Source of the DNA: Planctomycetota bacterium
GTDB taxonomy: Bacteria; Planctomycetota; UBA1135; JADKAF01
Assembly: GCA_016719295.1 (NCBI GenBank)
Contig: JADKAF010000001.1
Location: forward strand, 2,170,001 to 2,234,000
DNA: 64,000 nucleotides
Reading direction: 5' to 3'
Under the pieces are notes generated by a model, which had not been told where the DNA came from, did no database searches, and saw only the letters and a list, made by a program, of their open reading frames with translations. Every line of letters starts with the position of its first letter. Within the stretch, counting starts at the first letter, position 1. Position numbers and translations under genes: made by a program. Positions 1 to 9,986 of the stretch are shown piece by piece.

Positions 1-1
1 C

Positions 2-577
2 GTCGAGAAGTCGGCCGACTTCCGCATCGTGAACGCGCAGACGCTGTCGGTGTTCAACACCCAGCGCTCGTACATCACGGTGGTGAACCAGATCTCGTAC
101 ATCCAGGACTTCGACGTCGAAGTCGCGCAGGCATCGTTCATCGCCGACCCGGTGATCAACGTGCTGCAGGACGGGGTCGTCCTCGACGTGCGCCCGGTCA
201 TCACGCAGGACCGCAAGCACATCATCCTGGAGCTCCGACCGACGGTCGCCACGCTGCGGAAGCCCATCCCGGACTTCACCACCTCGCTGGCCGGTCTCAC
301 CATCCCGGTGACCTTCCAGCTGCCCGAGATGCAGGTGTCGGCGGCGAAGACGACCGCGGTCGTCCCGGACGGCGCCTCGATCCTGATCGGCGGTCTGAAG
401 ACGATCCGCAACGTCGAGCGCAAGTCGGAGATCCCGTGGATCGCGAAGCTGCCGATCGTCGGCATCCTCGCCCGCCAGGAAGGGATCTCGGATGAAACCG
501 AGAACCTGATGGTCCTCATCAAGGCCTACATCACCGATGTCGAGGCCGAGCTGCAGAGGCACCTCGCGCGCAACTGA
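2..577 (+). CDS. Secretin-family protein, C-terminal part
   Basis: The reading frame is open from the left edge, so only the C-terminal about 191 residues are visible. It ends in the typical secretin (type II/III secretion, type IV pilus) beta-barrel domain. A VPDGASILIGG stretch is followed by EIPWIAKLPIVGILAR, the family's VPDG plus P-x-L-G-x-L-F-type signature that forms the outer-membrane channel wall. It should act as an outer-membrane pore subunit. Which secretion system it serves cannot be told because the N-terminal ring domains lie outside the window. A good intrinsic terminator follows, and the next gene starts 130 bp later, so this is the last gene of its transcription unit. Family membership is confident; the specific system is unknown. 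Confidence 0.85.
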   Translation, partial: VEKSADFRIVNAQTLSVFNTQRSYITVVNQISYIQDFDVEVAQASFIADPVINVLQDGVVLDVRPVITQDRKHIILELRPTVATLRKPIPDFTTSLAGLTIPVTFQLPEMQVSAAKTTAVVPDGASILIGGLKTIRNVERKSEIPWIAKLPIVGILARQEGISDETENLMVLIKAYITDVEAELQRHLARN

Positions 578-610
578 TCGCGCGATCGAGCGCTAGTTCT
601 CGAGCACGAA

Positions 611-638
611 GGGCCGGGTGGCGACACTCGGCCCTTTT
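611..638 (+). terminator. Rho-independent terminator after secretin gene
   Basis: A stem of ten pairs (611-620 with 625-634, one G-T pair) closes a GCGA tetraloop of the stable GNRA type. It is followed directly by TTTT at 635-638. It lies 34 bp after the secretin stop codon and before the HAD gene. Confidence 0.85.
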
Positions 639-710
639 GCATTTGGGCCCGTCGCGTTTGCGTCAGGCTCGCGCTAGGATCCTCGCCGCGTCAACGAAGC
701 GAAGCACGCG

Positions 711-1454
711 ATGCCGTCCCGCAACCTGACCACGATCTTCTTCGACATCGACGACACGCTCTTCTCGACGACGGTGTTCGCCGAGAAGGCGCGCCGCAAT
801 GCTGTCGAAGCGATGATCCGCGCCGGGATCCGCGCCGATCGCGAGCTCCTGCTGAAGGAGCTGAACGAGGTGATCGCCGAGTTCAGCTCGAACTACGACA
901 AGCACTTCGACAAGCTGATGCTGCGCATCCCGCCGTCGTCCTACGCCGGGATGAACCCCGCCTTCCTCGTCGCGTCGGGCGTGATGGCCTACCACGAGAC
1001 CAAGTCGCAGGAGCTGAAGGTACACGACGACGCGTATCTCCTGCTCCGCGACCTCGCGCGGACGCGTATCCGTCTCGGCATCATCTCGGCCGGCCTCACG
1101 ATCAAGCAGATGGAGAAGATCGTGCGGCTCAAGATCTACGAGTTCCTGGACCCGATGGCGATCTTCATCTCCGAGCAGATGGGGATCTCGAAGCCGAACC
1201 CGAAGATCTATCTCAAAGCCTGTCAGGAGCTCGGCATCTCGCCCGAGTCGGCGATGTACGTCGGCGACCACCCGAAGAACGACATCGATCCGCCGAAGAA
1301 GATCGGCATGATCACGGTGTGGCACCGCCGCGGCGGCTCGAAGCACATCCAGGAGGCCGCGCAGTCGATCCCCGACTACACGGTCACCAACTTCCTGGAG
1401 CTGCGCGAGATCCTGGTGCGCGACTTCGGGCTCGATCTCTCGGCGGGCAGCTGA
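711..1454 (+). CDS. HAD-superfamily hydrolase (subfamily IA)
   Basis: A 247-residue haloacid dehalogenase-like phosphatase, probably cytoplasmic. Motif I is FDIDDT near residue 11, where the first Asp is the nucleophile. Motif II is the IISAG segment, the motif III Lys lies in SKPNPKIY, and motif IV is GDHPKNDI. A helical cap follows motif I, as in subfamily IA (YjjG / archaeal CTE7-like). Substrate is not predictable; phosphoglycolate, nucleotide monophosphates or sugar phosphates are typical for the group. The ATG at 711 is used because motif I follows within 11 residues. A TAGGAT box at 675-680 may be the -10 element. It stands alone, with a convergent gene 19 bp downstream. Confidence 0.88.
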   Translation: MPSRNLTTIFFDIDDTLFSTTVFAEKARRNAVEAMIRAGIRADRELLLKELNEVIAEFSSNYDKHFDKLMLRIPPSSYAGMNPAFLVASGVMAYHETKSQELKVHDDAYLLLRDLARTRIRLGIISAGLTIKQMEKIVRLKIYEFLDPMAIFISEQMGISKPNPKIYLKACQELGISPESAMYVGDHPKNDIDPPKKIGMITVWHRRGGSKHIQEAAQSIPDYTVTNFLELREILVRDFGLDLSAGS

Positions 1455-1473
1455 AGGCCGGCCGCTCTCGCGC

Positions 1474-2736
1474 TCAGATCAGCGAAGCGATGCGCTGATC
1501 CAGCGCGGCCTGGTCCGCGGTGAACGAGAGGAGCCCCGCGGTCGTGAGCAGGGCGTCGAGCCCGACTTCGCCCGTTCTAAGGCGCGCCTTCCAGCGCTCG
1601 CGCTTCGGCAGCTTGCCGTCGCGAGCGATGGCCTCGAGATCCGCGGCGGCGTAGCGCGGGAAGAGGTTGCCCGCGCCGCGCGCGTGGAAGAGGTCCTGGA
1701 GGCCCTTCCCGTCGAGCTGCTGCGGCCCCGCTGCGAGGCAGGCATCGACGGCGCTCTTCGTCGCGGCGTCGACCTCCCAGAAGGCGTTCAGCCCTTCCGC
1801 GCGCGGGTCCACTCCGCTCGCCCACTGCGGCTCGTAGCGCTCGCTGAGGCGCGAGCAGAGCGAGCTCGGCTCCACCTTGCTGTCCACGAACGCCTGCGCG
1901 ACCTTCACCGGGATGGTGAACACGTCGAGGCCGGCGAGATCGGCGACCTGGCTCGGGCCGCGCATCGAGGCGCCGATCTGCTTCGTCCCGATCCCCTGGG
2001 AGCGCAGCTCGAGCAGGGCCTGCTGGCTAGCCAGCGTCGCTTTCTCTCCGACGAAACGCCCGTCGCAGAGCTTCTCGTCCGCGGCGTAGGCGTTCAGCCG
2101 CCCCATGAAGACGTTGCACCAGGTGGCGCGGGCGATGCGTGCGATGACGTAGTTCTGACGCGCGGAGAATCCGAGCGTGTAGTTCACCGGGATCCCCTCG
2201 GCGACCACGATGCGCGCGGCCAACAGCCCGGCGGGCGAGAGCGGGATCTTCACGATGAAGCGCTCCGGGCAGATCGCGTGGTAGCGCCGCGCGTAGGCGA
2301 CCGTGGCCTCGAGATCATCGGCGAGCGCCGTGTGGAGCTCGACGCTCACCTTGCAATCGAAGGCCTCGACGAGCTTCAGGCCGTGCAGCGCATTCAGCGC
2401 GAACGCGATCTCGAGGATGAGCTCCTCGCGCGAGATGCGCGGCGCCGCCGCGCGCACGCGGTTGGCGACCTCCGGGATCGCCGCGTCGTAGAGGCCCTTC
2501 TGGATCTCCGCGTTGAGGAGCGTGTTGTTGGTCGTGAGCCCCTCCATCTCGCGCGTCCAGAGCTTGCGCGCGGCGTCGATGTCGCCGGTGTCGAGCCAGA
2601 TCGCGGTGCCGGTGCCGCGCACCGCCGCCCAGAGCGGGCTCGCGGGGAAGCTCGACGCCGACGCTCCCGTGCGGGGCTGGCCCCCTTCGCGGATCATCTC
2701 GTGCAGGGACTGCGCCACGGCCGGGGAAGGCTTCAT
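1474..2736 (-). CDS. Transaldolase-family protein
   Basis: A 420-residue TIM-barrel aldolase of the transaldolase family, cytoplasmic. Such enzymes transfer a dihydroxyacetone unit between sugar phosphates in the non-oxidative pentose phosphate pathway. Visible features are the N-terminal strand with TAIWLDTGDIDAARKLWTRE, the GLTTNNTLLN segment typical of the first strands, SVELHTALADD, and the Schiff-base Lys163 within RFIVKIPLS. It is longer than classical TalB (about 317 residues), with an extra C-terminal region of about 120 residues after the barrel. The C-terminal part contains a predicted helical segment rather than a glucose-6-phosphate isomerase domain. It is convergent with the HAD gene and upstream of nothing obviously metabolic. 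Exact substrate is uncertain. Confidence 0.85.
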   Translation of the reverse strand: MKPSPAVAQSLHEMIREGGQPRTGASASSFPASPLWAAVRGTGTAIWLDTGDIDAARKLWTREMEGLTTNNTLLNAEIQKGLYDAAIPEVANRVRAAAPRISREELILEIAFALNALHGLKLVEAFDCKVSVELHTALADDLEATVAYARRYHAICPERFIVKIPLSPAGLLAARIVVAEGIPVNYTLGFSARQNYVIARIARATWCNVFMGRLNAYAADEKLCDGRFVGEKATLASQQALLELRSQGIGTKQIGASMRGPSQVADLAGLDVFTIPVKVAQAFVDSKVEPSSLCSRLSERYEPQWASGVDPRAEGLNAFWEVDAATKSAVDACLAAGPQQLDGKGLQDLFHARGAGNLFPRYAAADLEAIARDGKLPKRERWKARLRTGEVGLDALLTTAGLLSFTADQAALDQRIASLI

Positions 2737-2850
2737 CGAAAGGGCCTCGGAGGCGATGCCAAGGAGAAGGAGGAGCGAGCGCGAAGAGGCGCGCCTGCCC
2801 GGGCGCGTAGCGTGCCGGAGCCGCGCGCGCGACGCAACGGGAGGCTCTAC

Positions 2851-3893
<1,043 letters not shown>

Positions 3894-3897
<4 letters not shown>

Positions 3898-4877
3898 GAC
3901 GCGACATGGCACGCCACCGCGTGCCCCTCCGCGACCACCCGCAGCGCCGGCGCCTCCGCGGCGCAGCGCTCGTCCGCCAGCCCGCAGCGCGTACGGAAGC
4001 GGCAGCCGCTGGGCCAGGCCGTCGCCGGCGGTACCGTTCCCGGGATCGCTCGCAGGCGCTCGAGCGGTCCCTCGAGGCTCGGCACCGAAGCGAGCAGCCC
4101 CTGCGTGTAGGGATGCCGCGGCGAGCCGAGCAAGGCGCGCGTCCCGGCGCGCTCCACGATCTGGCCCGCGTACATCACCGCCACGGCGTGCGCGGTCTCC
4201 GACACCACGCCGAGGTCGTGCGTGATGAGCAGCAGCGCGAGCCCGAGCGAGCGCTGGCATTCGCGCAGGAGCTCCAGGATCTGCGCCTGCACGGTCGTGT
4301 CGAGCGCGGTGGTCGGCTCGTCGGCGAGCAGCACGCGTGGCTCGCAGGCCAGCGCGGCGGCGATCAAAGCGCGCTGGCGCATGCCGCCGGAGAGCTCGTG
4401 CGGATAGGCGCGCGCGCGCTGCGCCGGCGCGGGCAGGCCCACGCGCTCCAGCAGCTCGACCGCGCGAGCCGCCGCGGCGCGCCGGCCGAGCAGGCCGTGC
4501 GCGACGAGCCCCTCGGCGATCTGCGCGCCGATCGGCAGCAGCGGGTTCAAGCTGCTCATCGGCTCCTGGAAGACCATCGCCACCTCGCGCCCGCGCACGG
4601 CGCGGAGCTCGGCCGGTGGCAGGCGCAGCAGATCGCGCCCGCCGAGCCAGGCCTCGCCGCGCGCGATCACCGCGGGCGGCTCGGGCAAGAGCCTGAGCAG
4701 CGCGAGCGCCGTCACCGACTTCCCGGAGCCCGACTCGCCGACGAGCGCGAGGGTGCGCCCGCGCTCGAGCGCGAAGGAGACGCCGTCCACCGCGCGCGCG
4801 AGGCCCGCATCCGTGCGGAAGCTCACCGCGAGCTCGTCGACGCGCAGCGCGGGTTCGCGGTCGTTCGTCTGGTCCAT
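3894..4877 (-). CDS. Peptide/nickel-type ABC transporter ATPase (DppD-like)
   Basis: A 327-residue ATPase paired with the next gene. Walker A is GESGSGKS, the Q-loop is FQEPMSSLNPLL, the signature is LSGGMRQRALIAAAL, Walker B is VLLADEPTTALD, and the switch His is in ITHDLGVV. The C-terminal oligopeptide domain includes the Cys pattern GCRFRTRCG, RCAAEAP and VACHVAS. ATG at 4877 lies 8 bp after the stop of the upstream permease gene. As in Dpp/Opp systems, the two ATPases should form a heterodimer under the two permeases. No substrate-binding protein gene lies beside the cluster. Confidence 0.92.
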
Positions 4878-4885
4878 GGGCGAGC

Positions 4886-6682
4886 TCAGCGCGGGAGCCG
4901 ACCGCGCGCGGAAGCGAACGCCTCGCCGAGGCGGTGCACCGAGAGTACCGCGGCGAGCAAGGCGAGTCCCGGGAAGAGCGCGAGCCACCAGGCGCTCGGC
5001 GCCTGCAACGCGCCGCGCAGCACGCCGCCGAAGCTCGCGCTCGGCTCGGCGAGCCCGAGCCCGAGGAACGAGAGCGCGCTCTCGAAGACCATCGCGGCGG
5101 CGAGCTCGGCGCTCAGCACGACGAGCAGCGCGGGAACGATCTGCGGCAGCACATGGTGAACGAGGCGCCCCACGGCGCCGACGCCGAGCGCGCGCGCGGC
5201 CTCCACGTAGGGCTCGGCCCGGACGCGCAGGACCTCGGCGCGAGCGACGCGCGCGAGGAAGGTCCAGCGCGCGAAGACCAGCACGAAGACGATGCCCGCG
5301 ACGGCCTCGGCGGTGTCGGAAGACGGACCTCGCATCGCCGCCAGCGCGAGGGCGAAAAGCAGCGGCGGGAAGCAGCTCAGCACCTCGATCGCGCGCCGCA
5401 CGAGCGCATCGACGACGCCGCCGCAGCCGCCGGCCGCGACGCCGAGGGCGATGCCGATCGAGCCGGCGGCCAACGCGCCGAGCAAGCCGATCAGCAGCGA
5501 GAGGCGCGCGCCGTGCAGCACGCGAGCGAAGACATCGCGTCCGAGCGCATCGGTGCCGAACGGGTGGCGCCGCCACGCGCCGGGAGCGGGCGCGAGATCG
5601 CGCTGTGGAGCGCGGCCGCCGCGCGCGATCCACGTCGGCTGCGCGGCGCAAGGCGGGAGCTCCGCGGGCTCGCCCCGAGCGTGTTCCGGCCCGAAAGCGA
5701 TCGCCGCCATCCACGCGCTCTCCAGCGCGAAGCTCCCCGCGGCGATCTCGCCGCGATAGTCGAGCTCGCGCTCCGCGCTCGAGCGACCTCCGTGGAACGC
5801 GAGGGCGGCGAGCGCGCCGAGCAGCAGCGTCGCGAACACGCGGCGACCGCGCGGTCTCGCGCCCCGCGAGAGGGAGCGAGGAGCGAGCCGTCGCAGCCAG
5901 CCGACGGCGCCGGCGAGAGCGAGCGCGCCGAGTCCGCCCCACAGCAGCACCTCGAGGCGCCCCGCGCGCGCGAGCACGGGCCAAGCGCTGTGCGAGCGGA
6001 GCTCAGGCGAGGGCCGCTCGCGGACGCCGAGCAGCGCGCGTCGACCCGCTGCGCTGGCGCCGCGCCAGCGATCGAGGCCGTCGCGCAGCGCGCGCCAGCT
6101 CCCCTGGGAAGAGCTCAGGCTCAAGCGGCGCTCGCCGCGCTGCGCGAGCTCGCGCGCCTCGGCGGCGACCGCGCGCACCGCCGCGGCGAGCTCTCCACCG
6201 CCCAGCTCCTCGCCGGAGCGCTCGAGGCGCTCGGCGAACGCGCGCAGCTCCTCCGCCGGCGGCAAGCGGCGCAGCGCGGGCTCGAGCGCGAGATCGAGGA
6301 GCGGCCGCTCCAGCTCCAGCGCGGAGCAGGCGCGCTCCGCGCGCAGCTCGGGGCGGCGCGGCGCCAGCGCTCGCTCGCCGGCGCTCCAGCGCTCCGCCGC
6401 GTCGAGCGAGCCCAGGTCGAGCGCGGCGAGCGACCGCGCGAGCTCGTCCTCCTCGACCAGCAAGCGCCCGAGCGCCTCCGCGCGCGCCGCGGCGAATCTT
6501 TCCGCATCGCGCTCCTGCAGCGCGCGCACGAGCCGCTCCTCGCAGCGCTCCCAAGCCGCGCGCGAAGCGCCGCGCACCCAGAGCGGTTGGTCGCTCGCGA
6601 GCCACGGCGAGGCGAGCGCGAGCAGCACCAGTGCGAGCAGCGGGCGCGCGGCGCGCGCGAGCGAGCGATCCTCTGCGCTCAT
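4886..6682 (-). CDS. DppC-like ABC permease with large extracytoplasmic insert
   Basis: A 598-residue permease, about twice the usual 280-300 residues. One N-terminal membrane segment (about 13-29) is followed by an alanine/glutamate/arginine-rich helical region of some 210 residues (about 40-240) that should face the periplasm. Two further membrane segments (about 245-262 and 281-297) come next. The canonical permease domain begins at about 373 with HPFGTDALGRDVFARV and holds the EAA loop EAARALGVGAVGRLVHHVLP at about 494-513, which contacts the ATPases. Its start overlaps nothing odd, but its 5' end overlaps the stop of the DppB-like gene by four bases (6679-6682). The insert has no recognised domain and may stand in for, or dock, a binding protein (inference). 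Confidence 0.85.
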   Translation of the reverse strand: MSAEDRSLARAARPLLALVLLALASPWLASDQPLWVRGASRAAWERCEERLVRALQERDAERFAAARAEALGRLLVEEDELARSLAALDLGSLDAAERWSAGERALAPRRPELRAERACSALELERPLLDLALEPALRRLPPAEELRAFAERLERSGEELGGGELAAAVRAVAAEARELAQRGERRLSLSSSQGSWRALRDGLDRWRGASAAGRRALLGVRERPSPELRSHSAWPVLARAGRLEVLLWGGLGALALAGAVGWLRRLAPRSLSRGARPRGRRVFATLLLGALAALAFHGGRSSAERELDYRGEIAAGSFALESAWMAAIAFGPEHARGEPAELPPCAAQPTWIARGGRAPQRDLAPAPGAWRRHPFGTDALGRDVFARVLHGARLSLLIGLLGALAAGSIGIALGVAAGGCGGVVDALVRRAIEVLSCFPPLLFALALAAMRGPSSDTAEAVAGIVFVLVFARWTFLARVARAEVLRVRAEPYVEAARALGVGAVGRLVHHVLPQIVPALLVVLSAELAAAMVFESALSFLGLGLAEPSASFGGVLRGALQAPSAWWLALFPGLALLAAVLSVHRLGEAFASARGRLPR

Positions 6683-8262
6683 GCCGGCCCCTCCGTCGCG
6701 CGACGCCGCGGATCGGCGCGCCGCAGCCCCGCCTCGGCGAGCTCCCAGCCGAGCCAGGTCGCGATGCCGGCGAGCGCGGTGAGCGCGAGCACGCGCGGGA
6801 CATCGCGCGCGAGCAGCCCTTCATACGCGTAGCGCCCGACGCCCGGCACCTCGAAGAGCGTCTCCACGACGACCGAGCCCGTGACGAGCGCCGGGAACGC
6901 GGCGCCGACGAGGGCCAGCATGACGAAGCGCGCGTGCGGCGCCGCGTGCGCCCGCTGCACGGCGCGCTCGTCGAGACCGCGCGCGCGGGCCGCGCGAGCG
7001 AAAGGCGAGACGAGCGCCTCGCGCAGCGCGGCGCTGCGCTGGCGCACGAGATACGCCCACGCCGGCAGCGCGAGCGCAAGCAAGGGTAGCGCGGCGCGCG
7101 CGAGCGCATGCGCGAGGCGCGGCAACGCCCCCTCGGGCGCGGGCGTGCTGCTCCACGACCCGGGTAGGAAGCCCAGAGGCCCGCCGGAGGAGAAGAGGGC
7201 GAGCAGCAGCAAGGCGATCCAGAAGCCGGGCGCGACGTGCAGCGCGAGCAGCGCGCGCTCCAGCGCCCACCCGCGACCTGCAGCGCGGCGCGCGGCGAGG
7301 TAGCCGCTCGCGGGCAGCGCCGCGCCGAACGCGAGGAGCAGCGCGACGGCGGCGAGCGGCAGCGTCACCGCGAGCCGCTGCGCGATCTCGGCGGCGATGG
7401 AGCGCTGATCGGTGTCGCGGCCGAGATCGCCGCGCAGCGCGCGCGCGATCCAGCGCGCGAAGCGCGTGTCCGCCAAGGCGGCGAGCGGCGCGGGGAGCCG
7501 CGGGGCGCGCGCGAGATAGATCGCGTGCGTGTCCCACCAAGCGAGCAGCCGCGCGCGTCGCGCCTCGAGCGTGCCGCTCGAGGGCAGCCCGACCGCGGGC
7601 AAGCTCTCGGCGAACGCGAGCATGCGCTCCGCTTCCGCGGAGCTCGCGCCGGCGACGAGAGCGCTCGCGATCGGCTCCACGAGCAGCAGCTCGAGCTCGG
7701 CGAGCTCGGAGGCGAGCCCCGACGAAGCGCTCGCCGCGGTCCCCGCGCGCAGCGCGATCACCGCGCGCTCCACGCGAGAATCGAGCACCGCGGCGCTCCA
7801 TCCCGCGGGATCCGCGGGCAAGCCGAGCTCGGGAAGCGCGAGCCCCGCGGCGCCGAGCTCCGCGACGCGCTCGCTCGTCCACTCCGCGCGCGCCGCCGCG
7901 CCGAGCCAACGGAGCCAGGCGACGGCGAGCGCGCGCGTCTCCTCGCGCCGCAGCCGCTCGATCTGCCGGGCGACGAGCTCGCCGCGCGCGAGCGGCGGCC
8001 ACGCCGCGAAGAGCGGGAGCTCGCCTTCGTCGCGCAACAGCTCGCGCCGCTCTCGCTCGGCGTCGCGCCGCATCTGCGGAGCGGCGTCACCGTCGAGGTG
8101 CAGGGGCGCGCGCGCGCGTGGGATCGAGTGCAGCGCGAGGAAGACCGCCGCGAGGAGGCCGAGCAGCGTCGTCGCCAGCGCCATGGCGCGCACGCCGCCG
8201 CGCGCGAGCGCGCCAGCGAACGCGCGCGCGCCGCCGCCCGGCGCTGCCGCGGGCGCGCTCAT
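6679..8262 (-). CDS. DppB-like ABC permease with large extracytoplasmic insert
   Basis: A 527-residue permease against the usual 310-340. It has one N-terminal membrane segment (about 27-44), then roughly 235 residues of charged helical sequence. The family landmark GDLGRDTDQRSIAAEIAQRL comes at about 278-296, followed by the remaining membrane segments. Near the C-terminus are the loop FARAARARGLDE and the segment ETLFEVPGVGRYAYEGLLARD, both typical of DppB/OppB. It is the first gene of the transporter operon. ATG at 8262 has no strong ribosome-binding site. Like its partner it carries an unexplained extra extracytoplasmic region. The neighbouring upstream gene is ridA, not a binding protein. 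Confidence 0.85.
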   Translation of the reverse strand: MSAPAAAPGGGARAFAGALARGGVRAMALATTLLGLLAAVFLALHSIPRARAPLHLDGDAAPQMRRDAERERRELLRDEGELPLFAAWPPLARGELVARQIERLRREETRALAVAWLRWLGAAARAEWTSERVAELGAAGLALPELGLPADPAGWSAAVLDSRVERAVIALRAGTAASASSGLASELAELELLLVEPIASALVAGASSAEAERMLAFAESLPAVGLPSSGTLEARRARLLAWWDTHAIYLARAPRLPAPLAALADTRFARWIARALRGDLGRDTDQRSIAAEIAQRLAVTLPLAAVALLLAFGAALPASGYLAARRAAGRGWALERALLALHVAPGFWIALLLLALFSSGGPLGFLPGSWSSTPAPEGALPRLAHALARAALPLLALALPAWAYLVRQRSAALREALVSPFARAARARGLDERAVQRAHAAPHARFVMLALVGAAFPALVTGSVVVETLFEVPGVGRYAYEGLLARDVPRVLALTALAGIATWLGWELAEAGLRRADPRRRATEGPA

Positions 8263-8299
8263 CGACCTCCGTGGCGGCGGGAGCGGCGCACGACGAAGC

Positions 8300-8686
8300 T
8301 CAGCTCTGCTGGCGCGCGACGACGTCGATCTCGACGGCGGCCCCGCGCGGCAGACCCGCGGCCTGCACCGTGGAGCGCGCGGGCTTCGCGTCGCCGAAGA
8401 AGCGCTCGTAGATCGCGTTCATGCGCGCGAAGTCGCGCATGTCGGCGAGATACACCGTCGTCTTCACGACCTCGTGGAAGCCGCAGTCGGCGGCGAAGAG
8501 CACGGCCCGCAGGTTCTCCAGCACGCGCGTCGTCTGCGCTTCGATGTCGCCGGGCACGAGCGCGCCCGTCGCGGGATCGAGCGCGATCTGTCCCGAGCTG
8601 TACACCCAGCCATCGACGACGAGGGCCTGCGAGTAGGGGCCGATCGCGGCGGGCGCCGCATCGGTATGCACGGAGTGACGGGTCAT
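8300..8686 (-). CDS. ridA: RidA-family enamine/imine deaminase
   Basis: A 128-residue YjgF/YER057c/UK114 protein. It hydrolyses reactive enamine/imine intermediates such as 2-aminoacrylate released by PLP enzymes. Family landmarks are IGPYSQALVVDGWVYSSGQI near the N-terminus, the central NLRAVLFAADCGFHEVVKTT, and the catalytic Arg in KPARSTVQAAGLPRGAAVEID with the following Glu. Length is typical. Its start ATG at 8686 overlaps the coaD stop by four bases (ATGA), giving a coupled chain GGDEF - coaD - ridA. Confidence 0.93.
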   Translation of the reverse strand: MTRHSVHTDAAPAAIGPYSQALVVDGWVYSSGQIALDPATGALVPGDIEAQTTRVLENLRAVLFAADCGFHEVVKTTVYLADMRDFARMNAIYERFFGDAKPARSTVQAAGLPRGAAVEIDVVARQQS

Positions 8687-9177
8687 CGCGGTTCCTTCGG
8701 TTCGCGCAGGCGCTCGCGCAAGCGCTGCTCGATGCGGGGGTCCAAGAAAGCGGCGGCGGAGCCGCCGTGGGTCACGATCTCCTTCAGCAGGCGCGAGGAG
8801 ACGTAGGCGTAGCGTTCGTCGGTGAGCAGGAAGAGCGTATCGATCTCGGGGGCGAGCTTCTTGTTCGTGAGCCCGAGGTCGTACTCGTAGAGGAAGTCGG
8901 TCGAGTTGCGCAGCCCTCGCACGACGACGGTGTAGCCGCCGCGGCGGCACGCATCGACGAGCAGCCCTTCGTAGGTCGCGACCTCGACGGGCAAGCCGAC
9001 GCAGAGCTCGCGCAGCATCGCCACGCGCTCCTTGGTCGTGAACGCCCCCGTCTTCGCGGAGTTCGCCCCGATCGCGACCGTGACGCCGCCGAAGATCGCG
9101 CACGCGCGGCGGACGAGATCGAGATGTCCCAAGGTCGGCGGGTCGAAGGACCCCGGGAAGATCGCCTTCGCGCTCAT
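8683..9177 (-). CDS. coaD: Phosphopantetheine adenylyltransferase
   Basis: A 164-residue nucleotidyltransferase that makes dephospho-CoA from 4'-phosphopantetheine and ATP, the penultimate step of CoA synthesis. The N-terminal IFPGSFDPPTLGHLDLVRRA contains the T-x-G-H nucleotide-binding motif (Thr15, His18). VVVRGLRNSTDFLYE and YAYVSSRLLKEI are the conserved mid and C-terminal motifs. Length matches the family (about 160). Its ATG overlaps the stop of the diguanylate cyclase gene (9174-9177), and its own stop overlaps the ridA start. Expression of all three is therefore probably coupled. Confidence 0.96.
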   Translation of the reverse strand: MSAKAIFPGSFDPPTLGHLDLVRRACAIFGGVTVAIGANSAKTGAFTTKERVAMLRELCVGLPVEVATYEGLLVDACRRGGYTVVVRGLRNSTDFLYEYDLGLTNKKLAPEIDTLFLLTDERYAYVSSRLLKEIVTHGGSAAAFLDPRIEQRLRERLREPKEPR

Positions 9178-9980
9178 GCACCACCTCCGCTCGCCACGAC
9201 CGGCGCCAGCTCGGCGAGGCTCAGCTCGCGCGCTTCGCCGTCGACGACGCGCTCCAACACGACTTGGTTCCGGCCGCGGCGCTTCGCGGCGTAGCAGGCG
9301 CGATCCGCGCGCACGACGAGCTCTTCCTCGCTCTCCGGCGCGCGATACGCGGTGACGCCGATCGAGCAGCGCACCTGCGCCTCGCCGCGCCCGTAGGAGA
9401 GCGGGTGCTCGGCCAGCGACAAGCGCACGCGCTCGAGCGCCACGGCCGCGGCGACCTCATCGGTCTCCGGCATCAGGATCGCGAACTCCTCGCCGCCGTA
9501 GCGGAAGACGTAGTCGCTCTTCCGCACGCTCGCGCGCAGCACCTCGGCGGCGCCTTGCAGCACGCGGTCGCCGGCGCGATGGCCGAGCGTGTCGTTGATC
9601 ATCTTGAAGGCGTCGAGGTCGACGATCGCGAGGCTCAGGGCGCGGCCGTAGCGCGCGGCCTGCGCGACCTCCTCGCTCAGCAGCTCGTGGAAGAGCCGGC
9701 GCCCGTAGAGGCCGGTGAGCGGATCGAGGCGCGAGGAGTGACGCTGCGCGCGCAGCGCGCGCTTCGTGAGCACGATGACGACGAGGGCCAGCACCGCGAG
9801 CCCGAGGAGGCTACCCGCGAGCAGCTCGAGGGCCGCTCGCGCGGTCTCGGCGCGCTCGGCGCCAGGGATCGCGAGCGCCTCGCTCGCGCGCAGGTAGGCT
9901 CCGAGCCCGATCAGCGCGAGCCCCACGACCAGCGCGAGCCCGAGCCCGAAGCGCAGGCGCTCTCCGCGCGCGCGAGCCAT
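9174..9980 (-). CDS. Membrane diguanylate cyclase (GGDEF)
   Basis: A 268-residue inner-membrane protein with two predicted membrane segments (about 9-29 and 53-71) around a short periplasmic loop. A cytoplasmic GGDEF domain runs from SRLDPLTGLYGRRLFH at about 83. The active-site signature is GGEEF at 162-166, a competent variant, so c-di-GMP synthesis is expected. An RxxD inhibitory I-site (Arg153-Asp156) lies five residues ahead of it, implying product feedback. The periplasmic loop is only about 25 residues, so a large sensory domain is absent. It is the first gene in the overlapping chain with coaD and ridA, an unusual pairing of signalling and CoA synthesis. Confidence 0.92.
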   Translation of the reverse strand: MARARGERLRFGLGLALVVGLALIGLGAYLRASEALAIPGAERAETARAALELLAGSLLGLAVLALVVIVLTKRALRAQRHSSRLDPLTGLYGRRLFHELLSEEVAQAARYGRALSLAIVDLDAFKMINDTLGHRAGDRVLQGAAEVLRASVRKSDYVFRYGGEEFAILMPETDEVAAAVALERVRLSLAEHPLSYGRGEAQVRCSIGVTAYRAPESEEELVVRADRACYAAKRRGRNQVVLERVVDGEARELSLAELAPVVASGGGA

Positions 9981-9986
9981 CGCCGC

